Assembly: GCA_014925825.1 (NCBI GenBank)
Contig: JACGCK010000038.1
Coordinates: 248,001-312,000 of the forward strand
DNA: 64,000 nucleotides
Source of the DNA: Pholiota molesta
Taxonomy: Eukaryota; Basidiomycota; Agaricomycetes; Agaricales; Strophariaceae
Direction of reading: 5' to 3'
Below the pieces are notes generated by a model, which was not told where the DNA came from, ran no database searches, and saw only the letters and a list, made by a program, of their open reading frames with translations. Within the stretch, counting starts at the first letter, position 1. Each line of letters opens with the position of its first letter. The position numbers and the translations under genes were made by a program. Of this stretch, positions 1 to 12,120 are shown one piece after another.

Positions 1-95
1 GCGAAGAAAACAATTGGGTAGCCAAGGTTTCACCACAGCCACGAGCAAGCAGCGCACAAGTTCGACGACTTACAGGCCCCTCGACCACAGTGTCA

Positions 96-3052
96 ATGAT
101 GGCAAACTTTCAGACACATGCGTCAAGAGATCCCCTTCCTCATATACCTGATAATCTCACTCTCGCACAGTTCATGCTTGATTACCAACACGATATTCAG
201 CCCGGAAGAGATGGGATAGCCTGCCTAATTGATGACGCTTCTGGGCGTCGTATTAACCTTGAAACGGTATGACCAAAGAATAGAAACACACTCTGGATAG
301 TGTATTTACATTCCCTCTAGTTAAGGTCGCAGACTGAAGGCCTGGCAAATGCACTATACATGTTGTATGGGATAGGTATTTGCTGACATGTACTTCTGTC
401 GATCCTTTCTCACTACTTGGCCTCCGATTTAGGCGAAACGGATACTGGTATGGATAGAAATACTAAATATCTTCTTTTCCTTTCCTGATTTACTTGAATG
501 TCAGTCATGCTGCTGAGCCCCAATCACATCAGTGCGTCATTCTAGTTACATGATTTTATGCCTGAAACTTACCATTGTCATGTTGGCAGACTACCCGGTA
601 GCACTTTGGGCCATCCATAAGCTTGGAGGAATTGTTACGTAGGCGCCTCATTTCTTTTGGAAAGCTGCAAAACTGATCGTCCCCCTAGCTGTTCAAATCC
701 TCAATTCAACGTGGAAGAAATAGTCTATCAGCTCAAACTATCCAAGACCACATTTATAATTGCGCACTCAACGGTGCTTGAGGTGGCTTTGAAAGCCGCC
801 CAGGCGGTCAGTTTGCCTTCTGATCGTATTGTTCTTTTGGACCACCACGCCAGTCGAACCTTTGGAATAGTCGATTTACAAAATATTCCGGACCTGATTA
901 TCCTAGGCAATGAGAAGAAACAGGCACCTTACGAGCGTCCGTTGAACCCAGGGGAAGGAAAGACGAAGATTGCTCTGCTGTGCTGGTCATCTGGGACCAC
1001 AGGAAAACCCAAGGTGCTTTTATAACTTCCTCGCCTTTCTAGATCCGTTAGAGTAATGCTAATGTAATCTTGGTGCAGGCAGTGGCGATTCCGCACCGCG
1101 CTCTAATAGCCAATATTATCCAGATGGCCGTCCACAATGAGGTCGATAAATCATTCGGGAATCGGGATACTCGATCATACCGACCAGGAGACGTGGCCTT
1201 AGGCGGTAAGAAAAATCATCAGGTATTGAGATTAATTATTCTGATATCTCGACGGTTCAGTTCTTCCCTTCTACCGTAAGCCCGATTTTTGTGCTTGGCC
1301 TAGACGACTCTGAGCAGTGAATGTTTAGACAATGCGGGACTCCTCATAAGCGTAAGCAATGAAATTCTTTGGGATCCGGTCGGTGAGCTCGGCTAACTTT
1401 AGTTGACTGTAGCTTCATCTAGTATTATTTTGTGCTGTGAGTTTTCACGAAAGCCCAAAAAATCAAAACTTATAGTGTACCGCTACAGATGACGCTTGTT
1501 ATCCCACCAAAGTATGATTTTCTCAGCATGCTCGCCAGCATTTCACGCAATCGAATCTCCCATCTATTGTAAGCTCCGCATTACTTGTCATTCAAGGTTA
1601 ATATTTAAGGATTCACATTATGATTCCTTTGATAGCCTCGTACCGCCTCAAGCCATCACGTTCTGCAAAGTACGTTTCCACTTTTATTTTCTTAAACGCG
1701 AATGTTCCTACCCGAAATCCCCGCTCATTGAATATCCTACAGCATCCCGCGGTTGCTAAGTATGATTTTATAAAGGTCAAGTATGTAATGATAGGCAAGT
1801 ATCAATATATATCTTACCTTTGCTTGATCTTATCACTGCGATAGGCGCTGCGCCTGTCTCTCGAGAGATTCAAGAAAGCCTGTTCCAGGTATTCCCAGCA
1901 GCTCAAATAGGCCAAGCATACGGTTGGTCCACGATAGTGCTATTTACTCAATTAAAACGATCTCACGGAAAACTTGAATTCTAGGCCTCACTGAAACAGT
2001 TTGCACATTGTCAATGGTAGGGACTTCCCAGAAGCGAGGGCCTCTCGGGAGTATGTTTACCTCGAATTATTTAAGGATACAATGGAGCTTCTAACGATCC
2101 AATTTGGCAGGTGGCGGCAGACTACTGCCAGGAATACAGGCCCGAGTAATCACCTCTGATGGCTTACCTGCTAAGTATGGTGAACTTGGGGAGTTGATCG
2201 TCAAAAGCGCCGCTATGGCCTTGGGGTACTTTGACAACATTCAAGCGTAAGCTGCAGATCAATTACTAGCACTTGGGCCCAGCTGATTATTATTCATAGT
2301 ACAGAGGAAACTTTCAAAAATGGGTGCGTTATCATATTGGTCCTTCAACATTGTTTTCACAGCTTATTTCCCTCCATAGATGGGTCCATACAGGGGACCA
2401 AGTCATTCTAACCAATGACCAAGAAATATTTATACTGGATCGACTCAAGGTATGGTGATTACTAACAATCCCAGTAGTTGAACTCTACGGGCTTTCCGAG
2501 TCGATCTTAAAGTTATTTTTCTTCACGTAGGAACTCCTGAAAGTACGAGGATTTCAAGTAGCTCCCGCAGAGCTAGAAGGTTGTCTGCTTTCCCATCCAA
2601 ACATTGCCGAAGCATGCGTTATAGGGATACCCAATGACTATAACGGAGAGGCACCCCTCGCCTTCGTGGTACTGACGCCAGTCGCTGCGCAGTGTGTCGC
2701 TTGTGACCCAAGTATGGTAAATCATTTGAGAGAAAGTATAATTAAGGTGATACCCCTCTATCTCATGTTTTCAAGACAATTTTTGATCACTTTCCCGCCT
2801 TTCTTTTTTTATCAGCACGTTGAAGATCGTAAAGCTAGTTATAAACGCTTGACAGGAGGTGTCCAATTTGTTGATAACATTCCGGTGCGTTCGGTGTCCC
2901 GATTTCATCATCATGGGACTCAATTCATTGATCTCTACGCTTTTGTGATTTGATAGCGAAACGGAAGTGGTAAGATTATGAGGAGGATTCTTCGTGAAGA
3001 AGCCGAACGACACATAAGCGCTCCTCGAACTTATGTCCATGTGAAACTTTGA
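96..3052 (+). CDS. AMP-forming acyl-CoA / 4-coumarate-CoA ligase-like enzyme, copy A
   Basis: Adenylate-forming enzyme of the ANL superfamily. Such enzymes activate a carboxylate with ATP and then make a CoA thioester; the substrate cannot be told from sequence. I can thread about 17 exons from the ATG at 96 (99 is an alternative) to the TGA at 3050-3052. Visible motifs in order are the P-loop SSGTTGKPK (near 990-1013), the A5 motif GLTETV (near 1985), the A8 aspartate WVHTGDQV with LDRLK (2380-2450), the hinge [13 protein letters not shown] (2540-2580), and the catalytic lysine in [17 protein letters not shown] (2955-3000). All introns are short, and one donor near 1795 reads GC (GC-AG). It lacks an intron that copy B has near 6060-6118. 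The last residues are VKL, a weak resemblance to a peroxisomal PTS1. No internal stop was found along the exon path, so I regard it as intact. Copy B follows in tandem 450 bp downstream. Confidence 0.85.
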
Positions 3053-3504
3053 GATTCTGATAATGTGTAGGCAAGCTATGGCAGTTGAGGCGAAGTTATT
3101 AATTTTATTTGAAATTAGCGTTGACAACATATTGTCACTTAAGTATATCTGGAACCGTATTTATAAAAGTGGTCTTATACTTATAACTGCACACCAAGAG
3201 GCCTTCAAATGATTGTGCAATTCCCTTTGCCGGGGTACAGGCGAGCAGAAATAGGGGTACAGTCCCAAAAGCGGTTGGCCTGTGAACAACTTTCTGCTCA
3301 CTTGACCTAGCTTGCCCAGTTGACCGCCAGCTCCCATGAACGCGTGATATATTCTCAAGGATATCCATTTCACCGTTAAAACGGCATGACTAAACGACGG
3401 TATCGTCTTCCGGTCGTCTGAGCTTGACAGCGGCTGCTTCTTGCTTGTTTCGAAGAATCGGAGCTGGCCTTACCATCGACACGACCCTCACTACCCTCAC
3501 CACA

Positions 3505-6455
3505 ATGGAGTTCGCTGCACGACAGCCTTGCCCATACGTTCCGGACGATGTTACTATTCCGCAGTTCATATTTGACTCGAGACATGAGACGAGGCCGAAT
3601 CGAAAGCCCGAGACGCCATGGCTTATAGAGGATGGGACGGGGAGAAAGCTGATGGAAAGTGATGTGCGTCGCGGTGGTTCTTGCTTGAATCATGAATGAT
3701 GCCACTGATAATCACCGTATCCGAATAGCTTCGTATTCGAACTCATGGACTCGCGAATGGACTGAAGACAAAGTATAATATAGGTACGACTGTTGAACGT
3801 TGAACATTGAAACTTGATTCTTTTCCATGGCTGATGTGATCTGATAGGAGAGAACGACGTTGGTATGAAACATCGCCTTTCACTGTTGAAGAGCTAAATC
3901 CTGATTTAACTTTCTCTCCAGTACTTCTATTTAGTCGGAATCATGTCGGTGAGTGAACCAACGTCTCTATCGATTACCTATTGAATACGAGCTCATGGGA
4001 TTTGTATAGATTATCCCGTAGCAATTTGGGCAGTGCATAGACTGGGAGGCGTCATATCGTATGCAACACCATCTAATTCAAGTTGCTGTGAATGGGCTGA
4101 CCTCTATCTTTATTGTTCAGGGGCGCAAACCCTGATTTCACCACCAACGAATTGCTCTATCAACTACAAGCAACCAAAGCAGCCGTCATGATCATTGACC
4201 CGGACTCTCACCCGATAGCGCTGGAAGCTGCTCGGCAGGCCGGGCTTCCCTCCGATCGCATAATCCTGTTTCTGTTTGATACCAAGGTTATCCCAGATCA
4301 TGTACGCGCGAATCATGAGACTGTTAGCAGTCTGCTTGAGTTTGGGCTGAGGAATAAGACTCTGTTTGTGGAAAGGAAGCTGAGTCCCGGAGAGGGAAAG
4401 ACCAAGCTAGCGTTTTTGAGTTTCTCCTCTGGTACTACTGGGCGTCCGAAGGTGAGATGAATAGTAATCTATTTTTCGCGGGCTTGCTTTCTTTATAACG
4501 TTCTTACCCACATTCCTTTCAGGCTGTTGCTATTCCCCATCATGCTTTGATTGCGAATGTCATTCAAGCAGCCGTTCATAATAGAATACACGAAGACTAC
4601 TGTGCTCTCGAAGATCAGCGGTATCGACCTGGGGATGTTGCTATTGGAGGTGAGCAGTGATAGTCTTTGAAAACATTGAGATATATTGATTAATATTCTT
4701 CAGTTTTACCATTTTATCGTAAGTTCCTGTTCATGTGTGCCCAGTTGACGGGCGAGATTCTAAGTGACATTTCTTAGATATCTATGGCTTGGTTCTAAAC
4801 GTAATTTTCGCTCCTTGAGTAACATTACCACCTTACTGACTCGTGACACTCTCCTATTGTTGTAGCTGCATTTTATATTGTTCGCTGCGGTATGTATAAG
4901 TACGGTTTCGCACTACTTCATATCCACTCAAGGCCCACGTGCAGATGTCCATCGTCGTTGTCCCGAAGTTCAATTTCGTGGAAATGCTTAACAGCATCGT
5001 TCGTCACCGCATATCCCACCTCTAGTACGTCAGCTCTGTTTTTATGTTGTGGATATTGTGTTCTAGCATGTGACTCCCACCCACCTGCCCACCTGCATAG
5101 CCTCGTACCCCCTCAAGTCGTTCTGATCTGCAAGGCAAGTGTTGATTGCCACTCAATGACTGAGCCTTGCATTCGAAATTGACTTCGAGGCTTCCAGCAT
5201 CCTGCAGTAAAACATTACGACCTGCGTAAATATATTCGCTTGATCATGAGCGGCGCCGCTCCGCTATCACATGAACTGAACCAAAAACTATTCGAGATGT
5301 TCCCAACTGCTCATATTGGTCAATCATACGGTATTCTTCCTCGCTAATTCCTGCGTTTTCCTTGTTTGACCAGTAGGAATTATCTTTTCAGGAATGACGG
5401 AATTGTGTACCGCCGTTACCATGTTCTCCATTGACCAAAAGAGAGGTGTATCAGGCGGTCCGTGTGTTTCGCGGCATTGTACGCCCAGTGAATACTAATT
5501 GCTGTAATCTGGTTCCTGTATTTAAATAGGTAGTGGAATTCTCTTACCTGGAATCGTAGCGCGCGTGGTGAAGGAGGACGGCTCCTTGGCAGGCTACGAG
5601 GAGCCAGGAGAACTCATCATCAAAACGCCTTCTGTGGCACTTGGTTATGCTAATAATGCGCAAGCGTATGTGGTTATTTTCTGTGTATCTGGTGCTTTTC
5701 TCATGTATGTTCCGGGAAATGCAGGACTAAAGAGACATTTATCGACGGGTGCGCGACATGTGCCTCGCTCATTGAATGTTAGACGCAACTCACACGGGTT
5801 TTGTGTAGATGGGTAAAAACGGGCGACGAAGTCAAAATTGGCAGAGACGGCCAGATGGTGGTGCTCGATCGACTGAAGGTTCCAAATACCTTCTCTTCTC
5901 TTCGAATTCTTTCACAGCTAATTTCTGGTTTCAAACACAGGAAATCATGAAGGTGAAAGGCTTTCAGGTCGCTCCCGCCGAGCTCGAAGGGTGTCTCCTC
6001 GACCATAAAGATGTTTCCAATGCCTGCGTCGTCGGTATCCCGGATGAATACAGTGCGTCGCTGTCTGCGGCTACTTAAGATCCTGAATAGTATCTAACCT
6101 CATTTCCTGGGATCATATAGACGGCGAAGTGCCTCTGGCGTTTATAGTGCTTACCGCCGATGCAGTTAGCCGTGCGGGCCAGAACGAGCTTGCTTTAGAC
6201 GAAATCAAGGCGTCCATCATCAAGGTATGTATGGTGGCCTCCTGATCCATTCGTTTATACTTGATCTGATTTGTGTTGCTACTCTTACAGCATGTCGCAA
6301 ACAACAAAGTACAATACAAGCATCTTGCAGGAGGGGTGGAGTTTGTTTCTGCGATTCCGACTTCTCCGAGTGGGAAACTTCTCAGGCGCGTCTTACGCGA
6401 CCGTGCAAAGGAGCTGCGACGCCCGTCGAAGGCGAAGGCGAAGGCGATGTTATAA
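3505..6455 (+). CDS. AMP-forming acyl-CoA / 4-coumarate-CoA ligase-like enzyme, copy B
   Basis: Second, tandem paralogue of the 96-3052 gene, with the same exon order and about 18 exons. ATG at 3505; the first exon ends at 3663. The P-loop SSGTTGRPK lies near 4425-4452, the A5 motif GMTEL near 5393, the A8 motif WVKTGDEVKIG near 5811-5840, the hinge [13 protein letters not shown] near 5950-5990, and the catalytic lysine in SPSGKLLRRVLRDRA near 6363-6410. The C terminus is a short Lys/Ala-rich tail ending AML, so any PTS1 is doubtful. The intron after the LVPPQV exon uses a GC donor (AAG|gcaagt near 5134). An extra intron splits the exon after IPDEY (about 6055-6120). The copy reads as intact. 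Its 3' end lies tail-to-tail with family-D sequence on the other strand, an arrangement repeated elsewhere in the window. The substrate is unknown. Confidence 0.87.
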
Positions 6456-6592
6456 TTTCTAGATTTTCTTTTATTGTTGTCCCGCATGTAAATTCCAGCG
6501 TTGTTTATAATCACAAGGTGCAATTTGGGCTATGTAAATAAACCTCTTCATACAGGATTGCTGAACTTTTAACAACATGATTCAAGGTCAAT

Positions 6593-6840
6593 CACCAATC
6601 ACCGAAATCTCTCCAGGCTTGATCGAGCTTAACCTCTCCATCTTCAATGTACAATCCTCCACTATCTACTAACTTCATGTTTTCCTTCGTCATAGTCACC
6701 CCGCTCCGCATGAGGCGCCCCATTGTAGCTTCTTCGATTGAGTGGCCTTGAATATCACAAGCGATCACATTGTGATACGCAAGCTCGAATACACACCGCA
6801 GCGAGTGTATTTCCCCCGGAGCTGAATCTTGCGTGCAGAC
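6593..6840 (-). pseudogene. family D C-terminal fragment
   Basis: On the minus strand this stretch encodes about 80 residues of the C-terminal half of family D, beginning near TQDSAPGEIHSLRC and running through IACDIQGHSIEEA and MRSGVTMTKENMKL to an intact WRDFGDW ending. There is no first exon or N-terminal half; the similarity stops abruptly next to the 3' flank of the following family-D copy. It keeps the full-length C terminus that its neighbour (6938-7572) has lost, so it is a separate duplication remnant and not an exon of that gene. Confidence 0.75.
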
Positions 6841-6937
6841 TGAACGACGTGATTCAAATTCAATTATAAATTACCGAAATATCTTCAAGCTTGATCAAGC
6901 TTCACCTCTCCATCTTCAATGTACAAGCCTCCATGCA

Positions 6938-7572
6938 TCACCCACTATTTTCTAACGTCATAGTCACCCCGCTCCGCATGAAGTACCCATTTCCATTATC
7001 TTCGATTGACCGGCCTTGAATATCGCAAGCGATCACATTCTGATACGCAAGCTCGAATACACACCGCAGCGACTGTATTTCCTCCAGAGCTGAATCTGTT
7101 TCCTCCGGATCTGAATCTGTTTCCTCCTCTATTGTGCAGACAAATATACAACTGTCGTCCTCTATGCTTTCCTTGTCAAGCACCAGGAAGCACTGTGACG
7201 TGAAATTATCCGCGCCTGGCTGGTTGATATTTGTGATGAACCAATCATGCACTTCCTTGAGAGAGAGGCCGAGAAAGGCGGTAGGAGACGAGCTCATAAT
7301 ATGACTCATAGGATGAGAAGATCCTTGGGTGATAGTAGCGATATCTTTGGTGTCCATGATAACAAGGTATTCGGATGCTTCAAAAATGTCGTCGCTTGGC
7401 GACATGATTTCCGAGAGATACTCTTCGGTGCATTGTAAAAGGAGATCTAGGGTCTGTAGAGCAAGGATTGAGGAAAATGACACTTTACACAGCAATAAAC
7501 CAGTAATTTTCTCTGACTTACGGTAAGTGGGATATCAGCGATACAGAACACGGGGCAACGGTCCATGGTCAT
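6938..7572 (-). CDS. family D protein, left-arm copy (C-terminally truncated)
   Basis: Member of a family I cannot name with confidence. Exon 1 (7572-7522) encodes MTMDRCPVFCIADIPLT. A 68-nt intron (7454-7521, GTAAGT...CTACAG) follows, then exon 2 (7453-6938). Landmarks are TLDLLLQCTEEYLSE, YLVIMDTKDIATIT, SPTAFLGLSLKEVHDWF, CFLVLDKESIEDDSCIFVC, an acidic insert rich in DPEETDS, LRCVFELAYQNVIACDIQG, and MRSGVTMTLEN. It ends ENSG-stop, whereas full copies run about 27 residues further to WRDF. No signal peptide or membrane segment. It is almost identical to the copy at 30289-30923 on the opposite strand, including the truncation, so the two descend from one inverted duplication. The layout faintly recalls bacterial/fungal DUF6924 proteins, which is only a guess. 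Confidence 0.75.
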
Positions 7573-7636
7573 GGTGGCAGGAGGTGAACCGGTGAAAACT
7601 TAATAGAATGGACCCACAGATCAATGATACGAACCT

Positions 7637-7642
7637 CACGTG
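7637..7642 (-). promoter_or_regulatory. CACGTG motif upstream of family D start
   Basis: Palindromic CACGTG (E-box/bHLH-type core) about 65-70 bp upstream of the ATG at 7572. The same motif sits 70-76 bp upstream of the starts at 26232, 27544, 29188 and 30289, inside a conserved 5' flank. Conservation by recent duplication alone could explain this; function is inferred. Confidence 0.4.
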
Positions 7643-7750
7643 CATATTATTCCACGCACTTCATGTTAAACTTGTGTTAAACACAATTATGCAGGACAAG
7701 TCGAACACAAGTCGAGCGCAAATGTAGCTTTGCGCAAGATAAAGTGCGAA

Positions 7751-7875
7751 TGCAGGAGGGTGGAGTTTATCTCTGCGATTCCGTCGAGTGCGAAACTTCT
7801 CAGGCGCGTGTTGCGCGGCCGTGCAATGCCTGAGGAGCCGCGAGGCCTGTCGTCGAAGGCGAAGGCGATGTGATA
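7751..7875 (+). pseudogene. ligase 3'-exon remnant
   Basis: Only the last coding segment of the ligase family is present: EFISAIPSS followed by KLLRRVLRGRA and SSKAKAM-stop. The glycine before the catalytic lysine (SGK in copies A and B) is missing, and no upstream exons exist. It lies tail-to-tail with family-D sequence, the same arrangement as in the right-hand array. Confidence 0.7.
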
Positions 7876-8019
7876 ATGTCTAAGTCTTCTTTAATTGTCG
7901 TCGCATATGTACATAACGTCGTTGTTTACAAACAGAAGTGCAATTTGAACTATGTAAAATAATTGTCTTCCTACAGGATTGCTGAATGTTGAACGACATG
8001 AATCAAAATCAATTATGAT

Positions 8020-8095
8020 CTACCAAAATCTCTCCAGGCTTGATCCAGCTTAACCTCTCCATCTGCAATGAATAAACCTCCATGCAATACTAACC
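8020..8095 (-). pseudogene. family D terminal fragment
   Basis: About 25 codons matching the extreme C terminus of family D on the minus strand (LHGGLFIADGEVKLDQAWRDF). The match stops at about 8095, where family-S 5' flank begins, marking a rearrangement junction. Confidence 0.6.
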
Positions 8096-8205
8096 TGAAC
8101 AAAGTGTCAGTTTTGCACTGACTTAGGGCAGTCCAAGTTGATTGGCACTTAGGGACGATTAAATAGATTCTAACAAGGTTCTGGCACTTACCAGACCGTA
8201 CTATG

Positions 8206-8215
8206 TATAAAAAGG
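8206..8215 (+). promoter_or_regulatory. TATA box of left family S gene
   Basis: TATAAAAAGG lies 120 bp upstream of the ATG at 8326, within a flank shared with the inverted copy (25770-25779). Confidence 0.6.
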
Positions 8216-8325
8216 CCTCTGACGTTAGCTAACTGCTTCTGCAATTCACCCCTCAAGTCGGTATTGCAGGCCAATACCGTCTTCACAAACACTAAGACAT
8301 CCAAATCCTCAAATCGTCCGGAACG

Positions 8326-9706
8326 ATGAGGTATTTCTCCATCTGCACGCTCTTTTTCTGCATCTTCTCTCTCGCTGCTGCTATCCCCGTCCCCGGCCCA
8401 ATGACGGCAAAGTGGACAAAGGAAAAGGTCGCGCCGATCCTCCCAGTCGCCCGCACACGCCCACGCCCGAGGACGACCCCTCCGTACCCCTGCCCGGGCG
8501 CACAGGCACGCACACCGACGCCCGCACCGGCGTGGTGACGCTGCACTACGGGGACGACCACCTCCACGAGCACATGGGCCACCTGCAGCGCAACCAGGCC
8601 GCGTTCCCGCACAACCGCAACCCGAACCCGCTCTCCGGCCACGCCGAGCGGAACCGGGACCACGCGCTGCACAACATCCCGACGGCGGGCAACCACCCCG
8701 TCACGGGCCTGCCGCGCGTGCGCGACGAGAAGCTGCTGAACATGCTGCACAACCCGCACCACGCGACCTCGACGACGGTGGAGTATCTCCCCGACAGAGA
8801 ATCCCGTGCGTACTTGCATGCGATATTCGCGAGAGGCTAGGTGCTGATTTCGTAATTCTGGCATCTAGATAAAGAGGGTGGTCACACTTCGGGCTTCAAA
8901 GCAGCGATCGAGAAAGTAGGCCCGAATGGACAGGGACAGCTACGCCCCAACCCAGGCTGGCTCCCTCTCCACCCCGGCCAACGACGTGGCCACGAAGCCC
9001 CCGCGCGCTTGAACACCCAACACCACGCCGCCGGGACGCAGCCCCCAAGAAAGCCGCAGCAAAGCCGAAAAGCGACAAGCACACGCCAGGCGCCTCCACG
9101 GCGACCGAGTCCTACACGCCCAGCGCGGTCGGCGCGAACAAGATGGGCCTGCGCGAGCGGAAGGGCAAGCCCGCGCCGCCGCCCGCGCCGCCGAAAGTCG
9201 ACCGCCCCGCACACGCGGCGGGCACCAGCAACCTCCGCCCCGGCCGCGTCGCGCCCCCCGGGCACGTCTGGCACCCGGCCACAGGCGGCGCGCGCGCGTC
9301 CCACTCCGGCGCGCCGGGGCACCTGAAGGAGGCGGCGCAGCGCCACCCGCCGCGGCCGCAGAACCACGCGCATCACATGAAGCAGCTGCACGCAGGGAAA
9401 GAGGCGGAGGCGAAGCACACGGCCGCGGCGGCGGCACCCGCGGCACACACGGGCGCGTCCAAGTACCAGCCAGCGCAGACCGCGAACCTGCGGGCGTTCG
9501 AGCAGCGCCACCCTGCGCGGCGCGGCGGTGCAGCGGGAAGGGCACGCGAAGCGCCCGCGCGCATGCAGACGCACGTGAATCATACGCCAGCGCATTCGCG
9601 GCCATCCAGCGCCCAAGGGCACCACGTGCGGCCAGCAAGTCCCCACCCACAGACGCTGCCCCACCATCCCAAGCCCAAGGGCGGCCCGTCGGGGAAGAAA
9701 AAATAA
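8326..9706 (+). pseudogene. family S secreted His/Pro-rich protein, left copy, two frameshifts
   Basis: Inverted paralogue of the intact 24273-25658 gene. The ATG at 8326 opens a clear signal peptide (MRYFSICTLFFCIFSLAAA, then IPVPGP). Near 8395-8400 the sequence reads GGCCCAATG where the intact copy has GGCCCCAATG; the missing C shifts the frame just after the signal peptide. The old frame resumes at about 8412 (DKGKGRADPPSRP) and continues to the splice donor at 8806. The intron is 8806-8868. In exon 2 a second one-base loss (CCCCCAAG versus CCCCCTAAG near 9045-9052) shifts the frame again before MGLRERKGKP (9143 onward), which reaches the TAA at 9704-9706. Either a pseudogene or two homopolymer-type assembly errors in a GC-rich region. 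Confidence 0.75.
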
Positions 9707-9789
9707 CGCGGCATTCCAGGCCAAGAAGAGGGTAGACAGCCACGATCCTCAGGGTGTCCGTAGCTGTAGATTGCAATTGCGAGTTGTCC

Positions 9790-10100
9790 AGAGAAATTAC
9801 GATGTGGATATGAATTAAAATGTGGATATCGGAAGGGATTGCCTCGGAACCTGCACACATTTTAGGATGGGCACCTCTGGCGTCCATCCCTCGGGAGACG
9901 GGGTTCGCACAAGGCGACCCACTTCGACCCACTTCGGCGCGCAAACGAGGCCAACGTTCCCTGCGCGGCACCGCGCCGTCGTCGGGGAAGAGCTCAGCAC
10001 ACGTACGACGACGCGCCTGCCTGCGCCCATGCATGCATGTAGCCGCACGCGAATGGCGGACCCCTAGCGCGCAACAGGATGCGGTGTAATTACATACACC
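9790..10100 (+). pseudogene. decayed family S 3' fragment, left arm
   Basis: The region after the 9706 stop contains fragments similar to family-S exon 2, for example around the GGCACCGCGCCGTCGTCGGG and CCATGCATG stretches, but with stops in all frames. The counterpart in inverted orientation lies at about 23930-24170 (shared AAGTGGGTCGAAGTGGG, reverse complement here). No usable reading frame. Confidence 0.45.
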
Positions 10101-10439
10101 TAGTGCGCACGGGGCAGCACCCATCGCGTCTGCGCCGCATGTCCCCAGCCCAAGGCCCAAGGGTGGGTGGGCCGTCGACCCGGAGGCACAAGCTTAGTGA
10201 TTCCAGAATATTCAATCCAGAGTGCCGTCCGACATCCGGTCTATGGTGGATAAGGAGGCGTTTGCAGCGCTGTTGCCCTTACTTAGATTGAGAGGCCCCA
10301 GAGAGATGCAAGAAAGCAAGTGGGAGGGACGTGTCGGAGACCGGTGGCGGAATGCGACCCTTTGTTGGTTGATTCATCGACGGGAATGGTTTGGATGAGG
10401 GGGAAGGAAACCAAGGTTTGACACGCGGAAATGTAGGAA

Positions 10440-11960
10440 AAGCTGAGGAAAAGTCATAACGCATAACATCATGTGATGGAGGTGAGAGTGACTTCGAAAT
10501 TTCAAGTTTCGCTTCTGCTGCGTGCCTTCCCAGTTCCAGGGCGGAGACTCGACCCCATTCTTCCATGGGTACTCGTGCTAAATGTACCAAGGGAATTGTT
10601 CAAGTAAAACGTACTCTGCAAGAAACATACCATACAGAACGGGGTGCTAATCACCGTAAAAAAAAAAGTTGAAAGAGAAAAAGAGAAGGGAACATAAACA
10701 TAATTGAATAAAAAAAGATTAACAAAAACCGAACACCCGTGAAAAAGAAACAGGCCACCAGAAGAATGGGTAAGGAGCGTCGATAATTTTTGGTCGGGAG
10801 GATCCACTGAGCGAGAGATGTATGTATGTAAGGAAAGGAGTGTGTGGCGACGGCCAGCGGCAGGCAATCCCGTCTCGTCTCGTCGGGGCGCGCGGGGTAT
10901 TTACAAGTACAGTATATGCTATGCTAGCGGGGTGTTTTACCAAGAAAAGAGAAGCAAGGAAAGCGCGCGACGAGACGGGGGATAGCGGTAGCGTGGGGGT
11001 CGAGTTGGATGGTACGAGATGATATTAAGTATGAAAACACAGAGAGCAGGCGATAAAACAGCAAACCAACAACCAACGAAGGTGCATCCACGAATCTTCA
11101 AAAAAGGAAAAGGCAGGAAAGAAAAGGAAAAGGATCACGGTACGACACCTCTTGCGCTCCGCGGTAAACGCCAGAGTCAGAGACCCGACGCATACACGGC
11201 GAAAGAGGGAGGAACGGCACCAAGACGCATACCCCAAACGGATCGGATGGAATGGAATGTGGCGTGCGGCGTGCGTGCAACAGACTCTGCGCAGAAAGGG
11301 AGGCGAACGGGGTGCGGTGCGCGGGGTCCAGGTGCACCCGCAAAGTGCACGGACGGGCGAGGCCGACCGACAGCGCAGAATGAATGAACAGTGCGGCGGA
11401 AGGGGAAGCTGGGAGGGGGTGGCGAGAGAAGGCCTGGGAGAGGCTGAGGCAGAGGCTGAGGCAAACGGAGTGCACGCAACGTGTGGCGTGCGGCCGCGCA
11501 GGCAGCTGGATGCACTCCAAGGCGAGACTAGTGGCCAACGGAAGAGCTGGGAGGGGCAGGTGGTGTGCGCACACAGGCAGGCCTGCATGCACCCCGAGAT
11601 CGCCGCGGGGTAGTGGGCAGTCCCCGATGGCCTGCCGGAAGTGGGGCACGGATCTGCGCCGTTAATCGCTCTCGCGCGTGGCGTAGTGTCCCACCTCCGA
11701 GGCGTGTACACCGTCCGTCCGACGCAGCCGGCTCGCCCACACCGCTGCCTGCGCGCACCGAAACCCCAATCCCCGCCTAGTGCCCGTCCCCTGCACCCCC
11801 ACCCACCCATCCATCCGTTCCACCGAGTTGGCTGGCCTGCACCGCGCACCGCGGCAGCCAATCAGCGGCCCCCATCACCCCAGCCAGCCAGCTAGCCAGC
11901 ACGCTTCCTTCCATCATGCACGCTTCTTCCGTCCTCCCAGGTCCTTCCGTCCTTCTTTCC
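10440..11960. repeat. left arm of inverted repeat, non-coding part
   Basis: About 1.5 kb that reappears in reverse complement at about 21380-22900. Good landmarks are the run around 11810-11920 (CCATCCATCCGTTCCACCGA, then the GCCAATCAGCGGCC motif) matching 21420-21530, and the segment near 10880-11020 matching 22320-22450. Read on the minus strand it is T/CT-rich with no convincing reading frame and looks like a long 3' UTR or promoter-proximal DNA. The two copies differ by many small indels, so the duplication is not brand new. The 500 bp between 9706 and 10440 hold only decayed family-S sequence. Confidence 0.7.
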
Positions 11961-12120
11961 TTCCACCCGAACCTTCCTTCCTTCCCGCGTGTGTGCCTAG
12001 CTTTCCCCGGGGTCCAAATCCAGCCGCCTCATCCCCACCCCGCTGCCCCTCCCCTCCCCTCCTTCCTTGGATCCTTCCTTCCCTGCTGCCCCTCCATCCC
12101 CTCCGCCCTCCCCAAATGAC
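11930..12120. other. pyrimidine-rich CCTTCC tract
   Basis: Low-complexity C/T tract with repeated CTTCC units and no gene. It may be the promoter-proximal pyrimidine tract of a lost or unrecognised gene. Confidence 0.4.

Noticed and set aside
6590..7572. Reading 6593-6840 as a further exon of the 6938-7572 gene
   Set aside because: It duplicates residues already present in that gene's exon 2 and lies beyond its stop, so it is a separate fragment.
8882..10160. Long minus-strand frames of 280 and 406 codons opposite the family S gene
   Set aside because: Arg/Ala-rich shadows of the GC-rich family-S coding strand; they run over its exon and intron, and the intact inverted copy does not preserve them.
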